From positions 154,764,401 to 154,828,400 of the forward strand of contig NC_133158.1 of the NCBI RefSeq assembly GCF_040802235.1: DNA of 64,000 bases, read 5' to 3'. The notes below the pieces were generated by a model. The model was not told where the DNA came from and did not search any database. It was given only the letters and a program-made list of their open reading frames with translations. The DNA is from Manis javanica. Taxonomy: Eukaryota; Chordata; Mammalia; Pholidota; Manidae. The position numbers and the translations under genes were made by a program. Positions 23,595-38,500 of the stretch are shown here, one piece after another. Numbering within the stretch: the stretch's first letter is position 1; every line of letters starts with the position of its first letter.

Positions 23595-26500
23595 GTAAGT
23601 AATACATTTGCATTGAACAAGTTAATATCAGAAGCAAAAGTTGGTAATTGCTACTCATGGATAAAATGTTAATGAGGAATTGCCCATGATTGACCCTGTA
23701 AGGGCACACTGGCTATTAGAGCCACTTCCTTTGTTGTTGTTTTCATATAAGTATGGTGTGGAAGACATATTACTATAAATCAGAAATTACTCCTTCTTGT
23801 GGTTATCACCACTCTTGCTCTGTGGCAATATTCCCTGTTATTTCAGGGGATTTCTAATTATGTGTTTATCATCAATTTTGTTTGCATGGTGCTCAAGATG
23901 TGAAATAACACTTTCCCTTCTGTTATGGAATGTATGGCAGAGATTGTAAAATTGCAGCTATCTTCTTGATTTCTCTTTGCAGATAATTGGGAAGGGAAGG
24001 ATAGAAGTTATGAGTGGGGGCTCTGATTTACTACATTTGTGTGTGTGGCCTCAAAGACCCCCCCAGGTCTAAACAATTTAAATTTGTAAACAATCCTAAA
24101 TCATAGGAATCAATTTACTGCTTGAGGTCTAAAGTAACCTCAAAGTGGGATTAGAAACATTTTTGTGGTTCAGTACAAAGAATTTGATGAGTCTTTTAAA
24201 CCAAAATGTCACGTATGCTACTTGCTACATTTGTATTTCATCTTCATCAGATCCTCCTATGAAATCTTTGCCTACAACACCTTTTTTGACTTCCATCACA
24301 TTTTCTCCAGTGTAATTTTTGTCTATCAAAATTAGGCTATGGGCTTCTAATGACTAGTTTCAGTTGATGTAGTATTTTTTTTTCTTTAAAATCAAAATTT
24401 GTTAAAATTCTCTGTTTTCTTTGTTTATCTTTTACAGAGAGTTTCTTTCCTGGATCTATCTACAACGAGGCCAAAATAGGATAGGATCTGTTTATAAAAA
24501 GGCTTTGTATTTTCAGTACACTAATGATACATTTCAAACAATCATTGAAAAGCCACCCTGGCTGGGATTTTTAGGTCCAATAATTAAGGCAGAGACAGGA
24601 GACATCATTTATGTACATGTGAAAAATTTTGCTTCAAGAATCTATAGTTTTCATCCTCACGGACTCACCTACACCAAAGAAAATGAAGGTAAGTAGATCC
24701 TCTTTCCTTACATTCCTGAGCTTTTGCTTATGGAGAGGATGAGTCCACTACCTCCAGAAAGCAGGGTAATGAATGAACTGATTATCATTATGAACTAGGT
24801 GTAGTTTGGGGTAAATGCAGACTCTTACTTCTGATGTTTCTAATGTTTATATTCAAGACAGTCTTTTCAATTTCTCATCTTAAATGCGTGACCACCTTTA
24901 TGAAGTTCCTGGGAAAGAAAACAAACTTTTCACTCACATGCATAAGAATTGTTTTAATGCAAAGTAACATTCATTCGTGGCTTAATAGAGAAAGCATAAG
25001 TCACATTCAAATTGTGTCATCTGATGGTTCCCATGCCCACAGTGCTTATTCTGTTTCCTAGGTGCTCTCTATCCTGATAATACTACAGGCTGGCAAAAGG
25101 AAGATGACCGTCTGCAGCCAGGAACACAGTATATTTACAAGTGGTTTGTAGAGGAAAAGCAGGGGCCTGGCCCCAATGACAGTAACTGCGTGACAAGGAT
25201 TTACCACTCCCACGTAAACACTCCAAGAGATGTGGCTTCCGGACTTATAGGACCAATTCTGACTTGTAAAAGAGGTAACATACTTTTAAATTCTCCTTGT
25301 AGCAATAGAGACAACCAGAATATGTTGGCTCTCCACTCTCCTAGTGGAATTTGCTATCCAATGAGCTAGCTCCCTTTTCCTGCCTTGACCTTGATTCTCC
25401 TGCCGAGAAAAGTAAAGTTGCCATCCTAGACCCTGAGCACTAGATGGCAATCGTGAGTCCACCGCCTCAGTTCAAGTCAGTAATGGAAGTTGGTCACTAG
25501 GTGGCGGTCAAAATCAGTCAACTTGAGCCACTTAACACAACCTTACTGCCACCTTCCTCTCTCCTGCAAAGAACTGTTTCATCACAATGGGAGGAAATGG
25601 GAGGATGAGAGACTGTCTTCCTGTTCTTTGCATGCTTGGCTCTTTAGGATTCTGTTGGAGACATGCAACATTTTCTTTTATATTTTAAGCTGTCAGACTC
25701 AACAGTTTATTTTGTAGCAAAAAAATCATTGCAAAGAGGAATTTTGCTGGTTTTTTTTGTTTCAGGCACACTGGATGGAGACACGGAAAAATATATCGAC
25801 AAATCTTATGTTCTGATGTTTTCTATAACTGATGAAAACAAGAGCTGGTATATCTATGACAATATTAATACATATACTGAAGCTGGCAGAGTTAATAGTA
25901 GTGATGCTGACTTCAAGGAGAGCAATCTTATGCACTGTAAGATTAAAGATAACTTTCTCATTCATAATGTCCTTAATTCTCACTTCTGTGGTTCTATTTA
26001 GTGATTTTCTTCTAGCCAAGAGTTTATATTTTTCAGTATTTTATTCAAGGTATGCTGTTTAATATGCAAGGCATCCAGTCAAACCCACTGGTTTTCAAAG
26101 TTTCATAGCAAGTAAAGTTAGGCAGATGCATTTGTTTTCTAAAGTTTGACAGTGATCAAAAGTGGATGGTAGAAAATAGGAGAGATGTAATTTGAAGGTA
26201 ACAAATATTTTGGAAGAACAAAGATATGATTGACCAGATATTTAATGAAAATGTGTTTCTACATAGAATTTTTCAGGAAAGAGGCTCTCGTTATCTCAGT
26301 CACCTTTATCTTTGCTCTATTCTCTCGTGGACTTAGCTTCTTTCTATTCTTTTCCCCTTTTTACTGCTTTTTGCCTTTCAACTTATTTTTCCTCTTCTTG
26401 CCTCTAAATCCTTGTGCTCCTATCACTTCTACTCATATGCCATGTTTATGGCCTCCTTTTTTACAAACCACAAATCAAGTCCTGTTAAAGATTATGTGTG

Positions 26501-29500
26501 AGAACAATGTTGACACTGTGGGGTCTATGCAATGCAGAAATGCACAGAATGTATACCATGTGGCCCTAATCTACTATGCTTCATAGGTTAATGTACATTT
26601 GTTTTCAGCAATAAATGGATACACATATGGAAATCTGCCCAACCTCACCATGTGTGCAGGAGACAGGGTCAGGTGGCACTTTGTTGGCATGGGCGGTTTG
26701 TACGACATGCATCCCATCTATCTCCACGGACAAACTCTGATGTCTCGGAATCACAGGAAGGACGTCATTACCATCTTTCCTGCCTCACTGGAAGATGCCT
26801 TCATGGTGGCCAGTGGCCCTGGAGAGTGGATGCTGGGCTGTCAGATCTATGGTAGGAATTGATACTTTTACACAATACAGAGTCAGAGAGCTTCCAGTTT
26901 AAATCCATTACAAATGCCTCACTTGCCAAAGGGAAAAACTACTATGTAGGGAGGTGCCAGGATTTTCTTTTGGAAAGGCAATAATGAGGTAAGGACTGAA
27001 ACTCAGATCTCTGACACTTTTAATTCAATGATAATAAACTCCCTCAGGATTTTTTCTGGGCTGGGGCAGAAAAAAAGTTCTGTTCATTAGCCTATGAATC
27101 TTACAAGAAACCTGAGTGTCAGAGCAGCTATCATTACAGCTATTTTTAAATTGAGAAAACAAGTTTCAACAGGTTAAAACAACGTAACTGTTACTAAACT
27201 CAAGAAGTTCACTTCTCTTTCTTTGTATGAAAATGGAGTTTACGTCTCTGATCAAAACCTTTCTCTTTTCTAAGTCCCATACTTTGGTTAGCATCATGCT
27301 TCAATTAATTATTTAAACAACTCAACAAGTATTTATCAGGATTTCCTCTGTGCTGTGTCCCTCCCAGGGCTAGGGAACAAAAAGAGAATCACACACAGCT
27401 ATTGTTACTTGAGGACTGAAGTTAATGATAAAAAGGTTCTCACTTAGAAAAGAATATTATTTCCAGGTTAAAATGTACATTCAGTCCCACTCCTTCTATT
27501 CACTCACTTTGCAGGTGATTCCTTCATCTGAAACACCTGCTCAGCTCTGCAGAGAGGATACGGTCCGCCCTAGTAACCCTGGAAAGCCTCGGGAAGTTTC
27601 TAGGCTGATCAACCACACAGCTTTCTCCTGTGTTTCCTCTCTCTGTCTTACAGTTGTTTTTAAATTTACTTCTGGTCTGTTGGTGGTGGTGATAATTATA
27701 GGAATGCATGAATAGAATTCTGTTAGAAAGAGGAAGGAGGGAGAAAGGGAAAAATAGATGGGGTGGTGGCAAGCAGGCAGAAAAAGGAATGATACATGAG
27801 GTCATACCAGCTCAAGAGAGCTGATAGTTAAATAAACAAGCTGATAAACTCTTGGTAGCTTCAAACTGGCCACGGTGGGAGTATTTACACCACAAAAGTT
27901 AGCAAATGAAACACGTTTTGTTTTTTTATCTTTAGAGAATTGGTTTAAGAACATGCCATTAGTCCAACCCTACTCAAACACTATCCCAGTTCTCCTCCCA
28001 GAGAGTAATCCCTGTAATCAATTAGTAGTGCATATTAGCAAACCTGTTTGCTAGGTATTGCCATACAGTATATATAAACATGTAGAAATAAAAATACATA
28101 GCTATGTTTTGTGTTTTGTTTTACACAAGCAGATCACACTGCATATAATACTGTTACTTGCTTTCTTCACCCATCAGTGTGTCTTGAAATCTTTTCCATG
28201 GCATTCCCCATGCATCTGACTTATTCTTTTAAACTGTCATATAGTTTACCACATTCGGGATGTATCCCAATTTATTTAGCATTTGCCTATTGATTGACAT
28301 TTAAATTGCTCTTCTTTTTTCATTTTATTAATGTTATAATCAACAGCTTTTTATTTGTATCTTTTTAAGTATGTACAAATATTTCTCTTGGCTAAGAAGT
28401 GAAATTATATAATGGAAATATACCAAGAAGTGAAATTATATAATGGAAGCATTTCTAATTTTAACAAATCCTCTCAGTTGCTTTCCAAAGAGTGTATACT
28501 AACTTACACTCCCACCAATAGTGCTCTAAAAACAGGACACAAGCCTGATGCCCTCATGGAATTATCTGCCTTGATTTTCCTCCTGCTTGCCTACTTATTA
28601 ACTTAACAAGCCAACTAACTCATTAGTGACTAATGTTAGCAATTTCATACCTTTGCAGGAAGATGTTTTGGCCAAATAGACACTCGAATGCTTCTCAGTA
28701 GACAGGTGCCATCTTCATCTAGCAGTTGGTCCAGTGCAAGTTATTTTTGTCTAGTAATATGTGTTCCTCTACTATTCACCTTTGCCTGATGGTTTTTGTA
28801 CTTGTTTAATAAATTTTAGGTTTCTGCATAGATTCCATAAGTAAAATACCTTAAATTTCTCAGAGAGGGGAAGTTGCAATATTGTTGGCTGAAATGCAAA
28901 ATATATATGTACTAAGAAAAATGTTTTAATAACATTCTCTACTTGGGTTTACTGTTTTTCAGAGAGTGTGCAGGCCTTTTTCTATGTAAGGAATTGCCAG
29001 AAACCTTCAGCACCTGTTACTGGAATGCAAGTTATACAGTATTATATTGCTGCAAAGGAAATTTCTTGGAACTATGCTCCATATGGTATAGATTTCTTCA
29101 CTAAAAAAAATTTAACAGCAGCTGGAAGGTAGTGATTCAGTGATTTAAATATTTATGCTTAAATAAAATAATTGAAGATTTCATATCCCAGCTACTCCTA
29201 AAAAGAGTTTAGGCACCTTATAATTAAAATATACTGATAAAATAAAAGAGGGAAAATAGTTATATCAAAAATTGGAAAATATTGCATCTAAGGATTTTTG
29301 GTACACAAAATTTTTCTCTAAGTGCTTTGGCAGCCAATGAATGCAAAGGAAAATGTACTGCTCGTATTTTTCCTTTCCCTAAATTTTTTTTTAATTAAGG
29401 CATCATTGATATACAATCTTGTGAAGGTTTCACATGAGCAACATTGTGTTTTCAACACTCAGCTATATTACCAAGTCCCCTCCAACCCACTGCAATCATT

Positions 29501-32500
29501 GTCCATCACCTCATTAAGATGTCATAGAGTCATTACTTGTCTTCTCTGCCTAACACTAAATTTAAAAATGGATATATTTTATAATAATGAGACATCTAAC
29601 AACATAGTGGACAATGTCATCAATAGTAGTTTTGCAAAATTTCAAAAACATTCCTCCTGTGTAATTTGTACTTTCTTGTTAAGATCTGAAATATAATTAA
29701 ATAATTTTCTATGACATCCTTAATATTATATAAATATTTTTTACTCCGTAATACCTAAGACTATATTATTATTATTTTAGTGACTAAAAACTAAGACTAA
29801 CATATATTACTATGGCTTCATCATTTAAAAGTGCACAAAAAGTTTATCTGATACTCTAAACTGCTCTAATTGTATTTACCAATTTGAAAATTATAGGAGT
29901 TTTAATCTTTCTGGTCTACTAATGAAAGTTACATGTCAAAAAATATCAAGTTCTAAAATCACCAAAAAATCATGTTTCCCAATGTATTTATTTTTCTCTC
30001 ATGCACAGAAAATTTGAGAAAACTAAAAATTTCTGTCAAGTGAATACTTTCTCTTCTCACATTTTAAGCTCAGCAATAAATTATTCAAGCTATGTGATAG
30101 AAATTTGTATTAATTGTGAGAAGGATATCTGAGTTTAGAGAAAAAATTAGATTCAGAATTAAATCCAACTCTTACATTGACTAAAATAAGTATGAATCAA
30201 TATTAAATTCTTTTGACTTGCTTGAGTCTCCTAGCTATGAAATTCTGCGATGTCTTATTGAACACTTTTTCTCAGGGGACCCCATTTTATTTCATTATAG
30301 TAGAGTAAGAAGATAAGAATGATACCTCTCATCTTAATATTCTAGCATCTCTGCACATAGTTGTTTCAAAAACAATATTTTTTATTACTTACCCAAAAAG
30401 AAATCATACATAATGTTTTTAAAATTTTTATTCCAATAGAAAATTTGTAGATAAATAACTAGTAGACAGACATAGATACCTATATACACACGCATAGACA
30501 AAAGGCTATAAAGACTTGACAGTGGCTACATATAATGGTGGGATTGTGAAGATTTTAATTTTCTTTGTTATATTTTTATTTTCAAATGTTTTACAATAAG
30601 CATGCATTTCTTTTAAATAAATTAAAGTCCTTTAAAACAGATGTATGTAGATTCTTGCTTTCTTTTCATATGACCTCTGTACATTGAAAAGTTCTTTGTG
30701 TTTCTACTCTTTCTACACAGTGAATCTCAGGAATTTTTCAAACAAAGTCCAACCAGAATTGGAGGAATTTACAAAAAAATAGTTTACCGTGAATACACAG
30801 ATGCTTCCTTCCAAACAGAGAAGGCAAGAGAAAAACACCTTGGGATCCTCGGTAAAATTCCATTCATAGCTTACAGGGTTATAAACACCATTTACATATA
30901 TTCTGTGCCTCGAAATAGTATTTACTTACCCACTGTTTTGGAAATCTTAGCAGTCATCTTATAACCTTATGAAAATAAAACATTCTGACTCACCCAATTT
31001 TAAACTACATTCTTTTGTCCCCATAAATCCAAAAAGATGAATATATTCATGTGACCCAGTGTGGCTTTCCAAGACCCTGAACCACCTGGATCTCTGGTAG
31101 TTGGACATGTTTCTGGTTCGCGACATCATCTCTTCAGTTTATTCCTAGAAGAAGAGTAACAGAGCCTGACGTGCATGAAAACCTGAGGACAGCTCCTAAC
31201 TCTGTTGGTTTCTAGGCCCTGTCATTAAGGCGGAGGTGGGAAAGATCCTCAAGATCACTTTCTATAACAATGCCTCCCTGACGCTCAGCATTCAGCCTCA
31301 CGGACTACGTTACAGCAAGAGCAATGAGGGCTCCTTCTACAAAACCCCCGGAGGAAGTAAGTAGGGCTCAAGGGAGACCCGAGCAAGCCGTATGGCAGTA
31401 TAATGTCAGCGAGCAAATAAAACTTCTGAAATCATTGTGCAGCCCCCTTTTCACGTCAGTGCAGCTGTGCGTACTTGCTGTGGCAGTGGTTCCTTCAGCC
31501 TCTTTGAGCTGTCACCCGAGGTGCTACGGGGTGAGCAAGATACAGACCTTGCTCGCAGAGATCTCACAGGCTAAACCAGGGTACCTTTGGTCCTAGGTCC
31601 TATTTTACAAGTGTTTATTTCTTCCTAGGTACCCCTCCACCCTCCTCTCATGTAAGTCCTGGCACAACATTTGTCTATACATGGGAAGTTCCAAGCGATG
31701 TGGGTCCTACTGCCACAGATCCTGACTGCCTGACCTGGTTATACTACTCCTCAGTAAATATGGCACGAGACACCAACAGTGGCCTCGTGGGGCCTCTCCT
31801 CGTGTGCAGAAATGGAAGTCTAGGAGAGGATGGCAAACAGGTGAGTCATGGGGCTAACGCCCAAGTGTGCCTTCCTGAAGTTCACCGGAGACAGAACTGC
31901 AGAGGGAACAGAACACAATGTGGCAATCAGCAGCTTCAGTTTCCTCTGTGTGCTGATGTCTTCCAATTCGATTCTTTCCTCAACTCCAGACCTGTGTCTT
32001 CCTCTGCCCAATGAATGCCCACCCTGGCATGTTCCACAGACATGTCTACTTCCACTTGACTCTCTTAGTCTTCCCCTGGACAGCCACTGCCTGGCCCTCC
32101 CTCCTGTAACTCAGCCTCTTTTCCTCTATTCTGTGTCTTAGTCAATGACACCACCAAACCTCAGATTCCCACTGAGAACCCTTTCTTTCCCACCCCCTCG
32201 TTAGTCACCAAATGCCCCCACCACTGCCTTATCTTAGGCACCATCATCTCTGAATCCCTTTACCCCCCTGACTCCTGTCCCCAGCCTCACTCTGCTTCAG
32301 TGTGGCACCACATCCTTCCCTTCAGATGGAATCTCGGCATTCTCCACACGTGTTGGCTTGGAAGCCAGAACATCAGACCCTGTTGGTCACTCCAGATACA
32401 TGCCTTCATCCCTACGCCCTATACACACCCTTCTGGCCTTATTGCAGAAGTAGTTTGTTAGTCCCTAAGTCACATCTTATTTGATCGAAGTCACATCTCT

Positions 32501-35500
32501 TTGGTTTTGCCTTTCGTCTGTCTTGAATGGCCTTTTGTCACCATTTTGCCTGCTAAAAGGAGGAACATTTTTTTTTGAGAGGGCATCTCTCATATTTATT
32601 GATCAAATGGTTGTTAACAACAATAAAATTCTGTATGGGGGGGGGGTCAATGCTCAATGCACAATCATTAATCCATCTCAAGCCTAATTCTCGTCAGTCT
32701 CCAATCTTCTGAAACATAACGAACAAGTTCTTACATGGTGAATGAATTCTTACATAGTGAATAAGTTCTTACATGGTGAACAGTACAAGGACATTCATCA
32801 CAGAAACTCGGTTTTGATCACGCATTATGAACTATAAACAATCAGGTCAAATATGAATATTCGTTTGATTTTTATACTTGATTTATATGTGGATCCCACA
32901 TTTCTCCCTTTATTATTATTATTATTGTTATTTTTAATAAAATGCTGAAGTGGTAGGTAGATGCAAGATAAAGGTAGAAAACATAGTTTAGTGTTGTAAG
33001 AGAGCAATTGTAGATGATCATGTGTGTGCCTGTAGACTATGTGCTAATCCAAGCTAGACAAGGGCAATAAAACATCCACGGATGCAGAAGCTTTCTCTCA
33101 AAACAGGGGGGGGGGTGAGTTTCTAAACTTCATCACTGTTGTTCCCCGATTTCTCACCTGATGGCCCCCCTGCGACTGTGCCTGTCTTAGGTTGTTAAAG
33201 GAGGAACATTTTTAAAACTCAGACTGAGAGTCCCTTCTTGCCCTTCAGACAATATTCCTCAGCTAAGGTTAACTGAAGTGCCTACAGGTTATCACAGTTC
33301 CTTGTGTATGTTTCTATTAGAGAACTAACCCATGTAATTATCTTTATTGGCCCATCTCTCCCACTAGACTACAAATTCCTTGAAACCATACATAAGGTTT
33401 TATTAATTTTTTTGTAACAACCACAACTGCTCTCTGGCATGTAGTAAGTGTTCAGTAAATGCTTGTGGAATGAAATTCTCTTGTTCCTCACTCACAAGCC
33501 AACTGATATCCAAGTTCTTTTATGCATTTTAATTAATATGTAATAAATCCTTATAAATCCCCAAATATAAAGATATGTAGAATTAAATGTATAGTTTATT
33601 TAAAATGTGACTATATATCAATATCAATCTCCATAATGAAAGTTTTGATGAAGATTAGATGTAGGGATTTAGAATAAGAACTTTGTATGAAAACAGCTGT
33701 AGAGATTTCTCCTAACTTCTTGGTTCTGTGATAAATCCATTCACTGGGATTCATAGCTTTATATAGAATGTCCTTAAGTGTAAAAGTCACTTGGTCAGAT
33801 TTTCCAGGAGTATGCACATCCATTGTGTGGCAAGTCCTGTATGCAGATGAACCACTCAAGTAGACTTTGAATATGGACCATCTATACTTACGTCTATTCC
33901 TCTTTGTATTCTCACGCACAGAAAAGAATAGACAAAGAGTTTTATCTGCTTCCCACAATTTTTGATGAAAATAAAAGTGGTCTCTTGGATGAAAATATCA
34001 AAACATTTACCACAGAGCCTGAAAATGTGAATAAAGAGGATCCAGACTTCCAACATTCTAACGAGATGTACTGTAAGGGAACATTTAATTTACAAGATAA
34101 ATGCATTAAGCAATTTTTAAATTTCATTATGCCTAAAGAATTACAGATTGTTTAAAAAAAGATGCACATTTTCTCCCTGATGGTTGGTTTATATGTTTCA
34201 TATTTTCTTTAATTAAAAACATTGCCAATTAGGGTGAGTGTGTTAAATTCAATTTACTAAATATTTACCAATGCCTTTCTGGTGCAACATGTTGTTTTGC
34301 TACTATTACATGTGAGACAGAAAAGTCATGCATTTCTCTATTGCTAAATTAGTAGAGTGGGTAGGCTGAGTGTTTGTTGAATTGGTTGGTTGGCTGGTTT
34401 TTTGAAGACAGTGCAAAGTGTAGGAGAGAAGGGATTGGTCTAGAATCTGGAAACCTGGACTCTGGTCTTACTAGTTCCATTCTTTGGCTGATTGACACTG
34501 GACAAGCAAGTGCCTCTCTGGCCTTAGTTTTCTCAAATCTAAAAGGATGGGGTTGACTCAGATCATCTTGACATTCTCGCATGAATAAATGGCTTTATGA
34601 GTCCTTTGTTTATTTTCAAAAAGATGTCAAGTACCAGTAAGTTAATTACTCTTTTCTCTGTCACAAATATCTTGCAGCCATAAATGGATACATGTATGGA
34701 AATCTGCCTGGACTGGATATGTGCTTAGGAGACAACATTTCATGGCATGTTCTTAGTGTGGGATCATATGAAGACTTACATGGGATATATTTTTCAGGAA
34801 ATACATTCACTTCCTTAGGAGCAAGAGATGACACTATAGCTCTGTTTCCCCACACCTCCCGGACACTTTTTATGAAGCCCGATTCCACAGGTAAGTAGGG
34901 GATCTCCTTCTTCAGCTTGAAACACATCCTAACTATGAAAAACAGTGTATTTACATGCCCTGAATACTGTTTGCACATGGGGAAAAAAAGGAACTTACCC
35001 AAGTAGTGCTTGAAAAACGTTTGCACTGCTCTATTTAGCTTATGGAAGTATTGGTATATCATTTTTCTGTAAAGAGAAATCCCTTCAGCCCCTATCAGTT
35101 TTCTCTTCCTGGGCTCCAGGCACTAAATCAACCCACGCTACTCAAAAACGTCACAGGTGCTTTGAAGCATTTTGTTTTCATCTCTCATACTCTGCCTTTC
35201 TTACTCGTCTGCCCTTTGTTTCCCAGGCCTTTCTTCTGCTTCCACCTTACCTTACCCACCGTACCTCCTATTCCTCCTGCCCTGCCCCCCACTCCTACAC
35301 CACCAGCCCCTTCCCCCCTCCTCCCCCTGTCCCCTCCCCCTACTCCTCCCACCTCCACCCCTTTACTTCTCTCCTTGCCAGCTTTGCTTTCTAGGGAAAT
35401 GTTTTGACTTCAGTGAGATTGCTGCTGGCAAACTTTTCTTTAAAAAGCACCTCAAATCAGAGAATTGCTATGGGAATCAGAGGAGCCAATTGAATACTCT

Positions 35501-38500
35501 TATTTGTAAAATAGGGATTGTAATAATTTACAGCCTTAAAAAGGGATTGACAAGGATCAGATGAGATAGATGTTTCTATCAGAAGCGCCTGACATTTGTT
35601 AGCCTTTCAGTAAAATGTTAGTTCCCTCTTTTACGCTGTTGATCCTTTACATACATATATGCACACATACTAAAAAAAAAAATCCATCCATCTTGGTAAA
35701 AAAAACTACTGACACCAGTCAAATACTGGCTCCACAATAAACTAGCTACTCTGTAATATCATGGATTATTATAATTATAATGGACATTACTATTATAATA
35801 TCAAGTAACATACTCTGTGATATCAGAGAGTCATTTGATTACATTTTTTGTTCTACTTTTCAAACAAACAAAACCTGTGATTAAGAGCAATTGGAGGAAA
35901 AAAAGAGAGATCTTTCTCCCTCACTCTTTCTCTTCTCTGCTGTACACGCTGACTCAGAGGCAAATGATCACCTGCCCCCACCCCGCTTCTTCTCCTTTCC
36001 CCTGTAGAGGGTTTCCAAGACTTAAAAAAAAAAATCGCCTATTCTTCACTCTTTTTCCTAAACAACATCAGCTACAGTAAACCACCTACTACACGTCAAG
36101 CACTGTGCTAAACAGGAATCATTTCTTTCCAAACAACTTCTCTTTCCCAAACCCTCTGGGTCTGAAGGTTTTGCTTCCCTGGCAGTCTTCTTGAATCTTA
36201 CCCTTCACAGACATTGGTGATGATTAAGATATGATGGACATAAATTTGCAAAACGAAAGACAACTGGAATGCAGGTGGAATGTACTGGTCTGCACCAGGA
36301 TGGAATTTTTTGTTGTAGAAGCTTGTTTATTTATTTCTGTGGTCATTGTTTTTGGTTTTTAACATATTAGTCTGATTCTCTTCAACTTCCTTTCATCAAC
36401 CCCACTGCTACCACCCTCATCCAAGCCACCATCATCTCTCATAGGTTATTTTAATAGCATCCTAACAGGTCTCCTTCCTCCTGCCCTTGCCGCACTACAG
36501 TGTATTCTTAACACAGCTGCCCGAGTGTCCTTATGTCACTCATCAACTCAAACTCCCATAACAGCTCCCCATTTCACTGAGTAAACGCTAGACTTTTCAG
36601 TGGCCCACAGTGAACTAGCCCTCCAAGCAGCCCTCCATGTGATGCAGCCCCCCACCCCTCACCAGTTCCGTCTCCCAGGCTTCTGTCCTTGCTCACTCGA
36701 CTGCAGACGCACAGGCCTTTTGAATGGTCTCCAGCTGCGTGAAGCAGGCCCTCAGCTTGAGGATTTTGCTCCTGTTTCCTCTGCCTGGATTGCTCTCTGC
36801 CCAGCTCCACCCTACCTTTGGTGAGTCTTTGTCCAAATGTCCTGTCAAAGCCTCCCCGGACCATCCTATAAAATACTGCTAAAAATTGAGCATCACCCCT
36901 ATACCCCGAATTCTCAGTCCTCTTCACCCTGCCTTACTTTTTTTCTTCAATCCATAGCACTTCTCACCTTTCAACATACATAAAAGTTACTATGTTTACT
37001 GCCTCCACAACACTCTCCAATGTGAAATCAAAGACAAGGATTTTTAATGATTTTTTTCAGTGATATTTCTTCCCAAGTGCCTACAGATATGTCTGGCAAA
37101 AGAAGATAGGCAATAAATATTTGTCAAATTCATGAAAGAATGAATAAGCTATCTTAACTATATTTCTTTTGGGGGTTTGTATCTTACAGATGACTTCACA
37201 GAGAAAAGAAATCTGGATGCAAAGCTTTAAGCGTTCTTCTTTGATTCACTTCTAGGAAGTTTTTCTCTGGTTTGTATGACAACACAGCACTATCAAGGAG
37301 GCATGAAACATAAATACCGCGTGAGGCAGTGTGCGGAGCCGGGCCCTGATCACACACAGTACCAGGAAGCAAAAGTTATTTATATCGCAGCCGAGGAGGT
37401 TGCGTGGGATTACACACCCAGCAGGAAGTGGGAGAAAGAACTGCAACGTTTACTGGGAGTCAAGTACGGCTGTAACTCCAGTCTTTATTTGGAAAGGGTT
37501 TTTCCTTTCAGTCACGTGGCGGGGGCGCTATTTATTTATGTTTGTTATGGCAGGCGTGGGAGGTACGCGTTTGCCCAGGGGGTTGTGTGTAGGACAAAGT
37601 CAATTACAGATAGCTTCAAAATGTCTGAGTGCGTGATATCTTATAAGTGATAAGTGTATAAATGACTTCAAATCTGTCTAAACAGCTACGTAACTTGTGT
37701 GCTTTGTTTCTTCCTGCCTCTCACTTCCTTGCATCCTACCTTCCTTATGTGTGTTTACCATCCAATTTCATCACTTTGCGGAATATAGAGACCATAACTT
37801 CAGCTACATTCAACGCTTGGAATCACTCAGATTTTCCTTTTGTCTTTATTTGTTTCTATCTCTGCTCTTCTAGCTCAAACTGAAGGCACTAATTTTTCTT
37901 TTTTGTAAAATTTCATTTCTTTCTCTGATTTTTCTATTTATTCCTTTATCAAAACTAAAATTTCATCCTGAAAACATGTTTGAAAGTATGGAGTGAATGT
38001 CCAATAATCTTACCCAACTTAATGTATTTTTATAAAAATAATTACTTTCCAAGGTAAAATACCCTCTAGATATTAGTAAATTGTTTTATTTCAATAAGAC
38101 GTTCTTTCATATGAGAATTTGTCTTATTTAATGATTAAATTACCAACTTTGTGGAATTTTTTGTTTCCGTTTTTATTTTCTTAAAGCAAAACAAACATCT
38201 ATTTGGATAGAACTGGGACGTTTCTTGGGTCTAAATACAAGAAAGTCATATACCGTCAATACGATGATATCACATTCGCAAATCAAACCAAAAGAAATAA
38301 AGATGAAGAACATCTGGGGATACTAGGTATTGATATACTATAAGATTGGTTTTGCAGTTTTTGTTCTTGTCCACAGACACTAGAGATTGTTTGCACACAT
38401 TGAAGATATTGTCAACCTCCACTCTGACAGAGGAAAGTGCCTGTAAATTCTGTTTCTAATCTGTTTGGCATGTTCTGGTGTGGGAACCTGAGAAGATGGA

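Noticed and set aside
34661..35062. 133-codon minus-strand frame
   Set aside because: Antisense of CPHL1 exon 11 and flanking intron.
37464..37649. Extending exon 12 to the end of its open frame
   Set aside because: Residues after 37463 have no similarity to ceruloplasmin and the frame would not join exon 13; the donor at 37464 aligns the next exon correctly.
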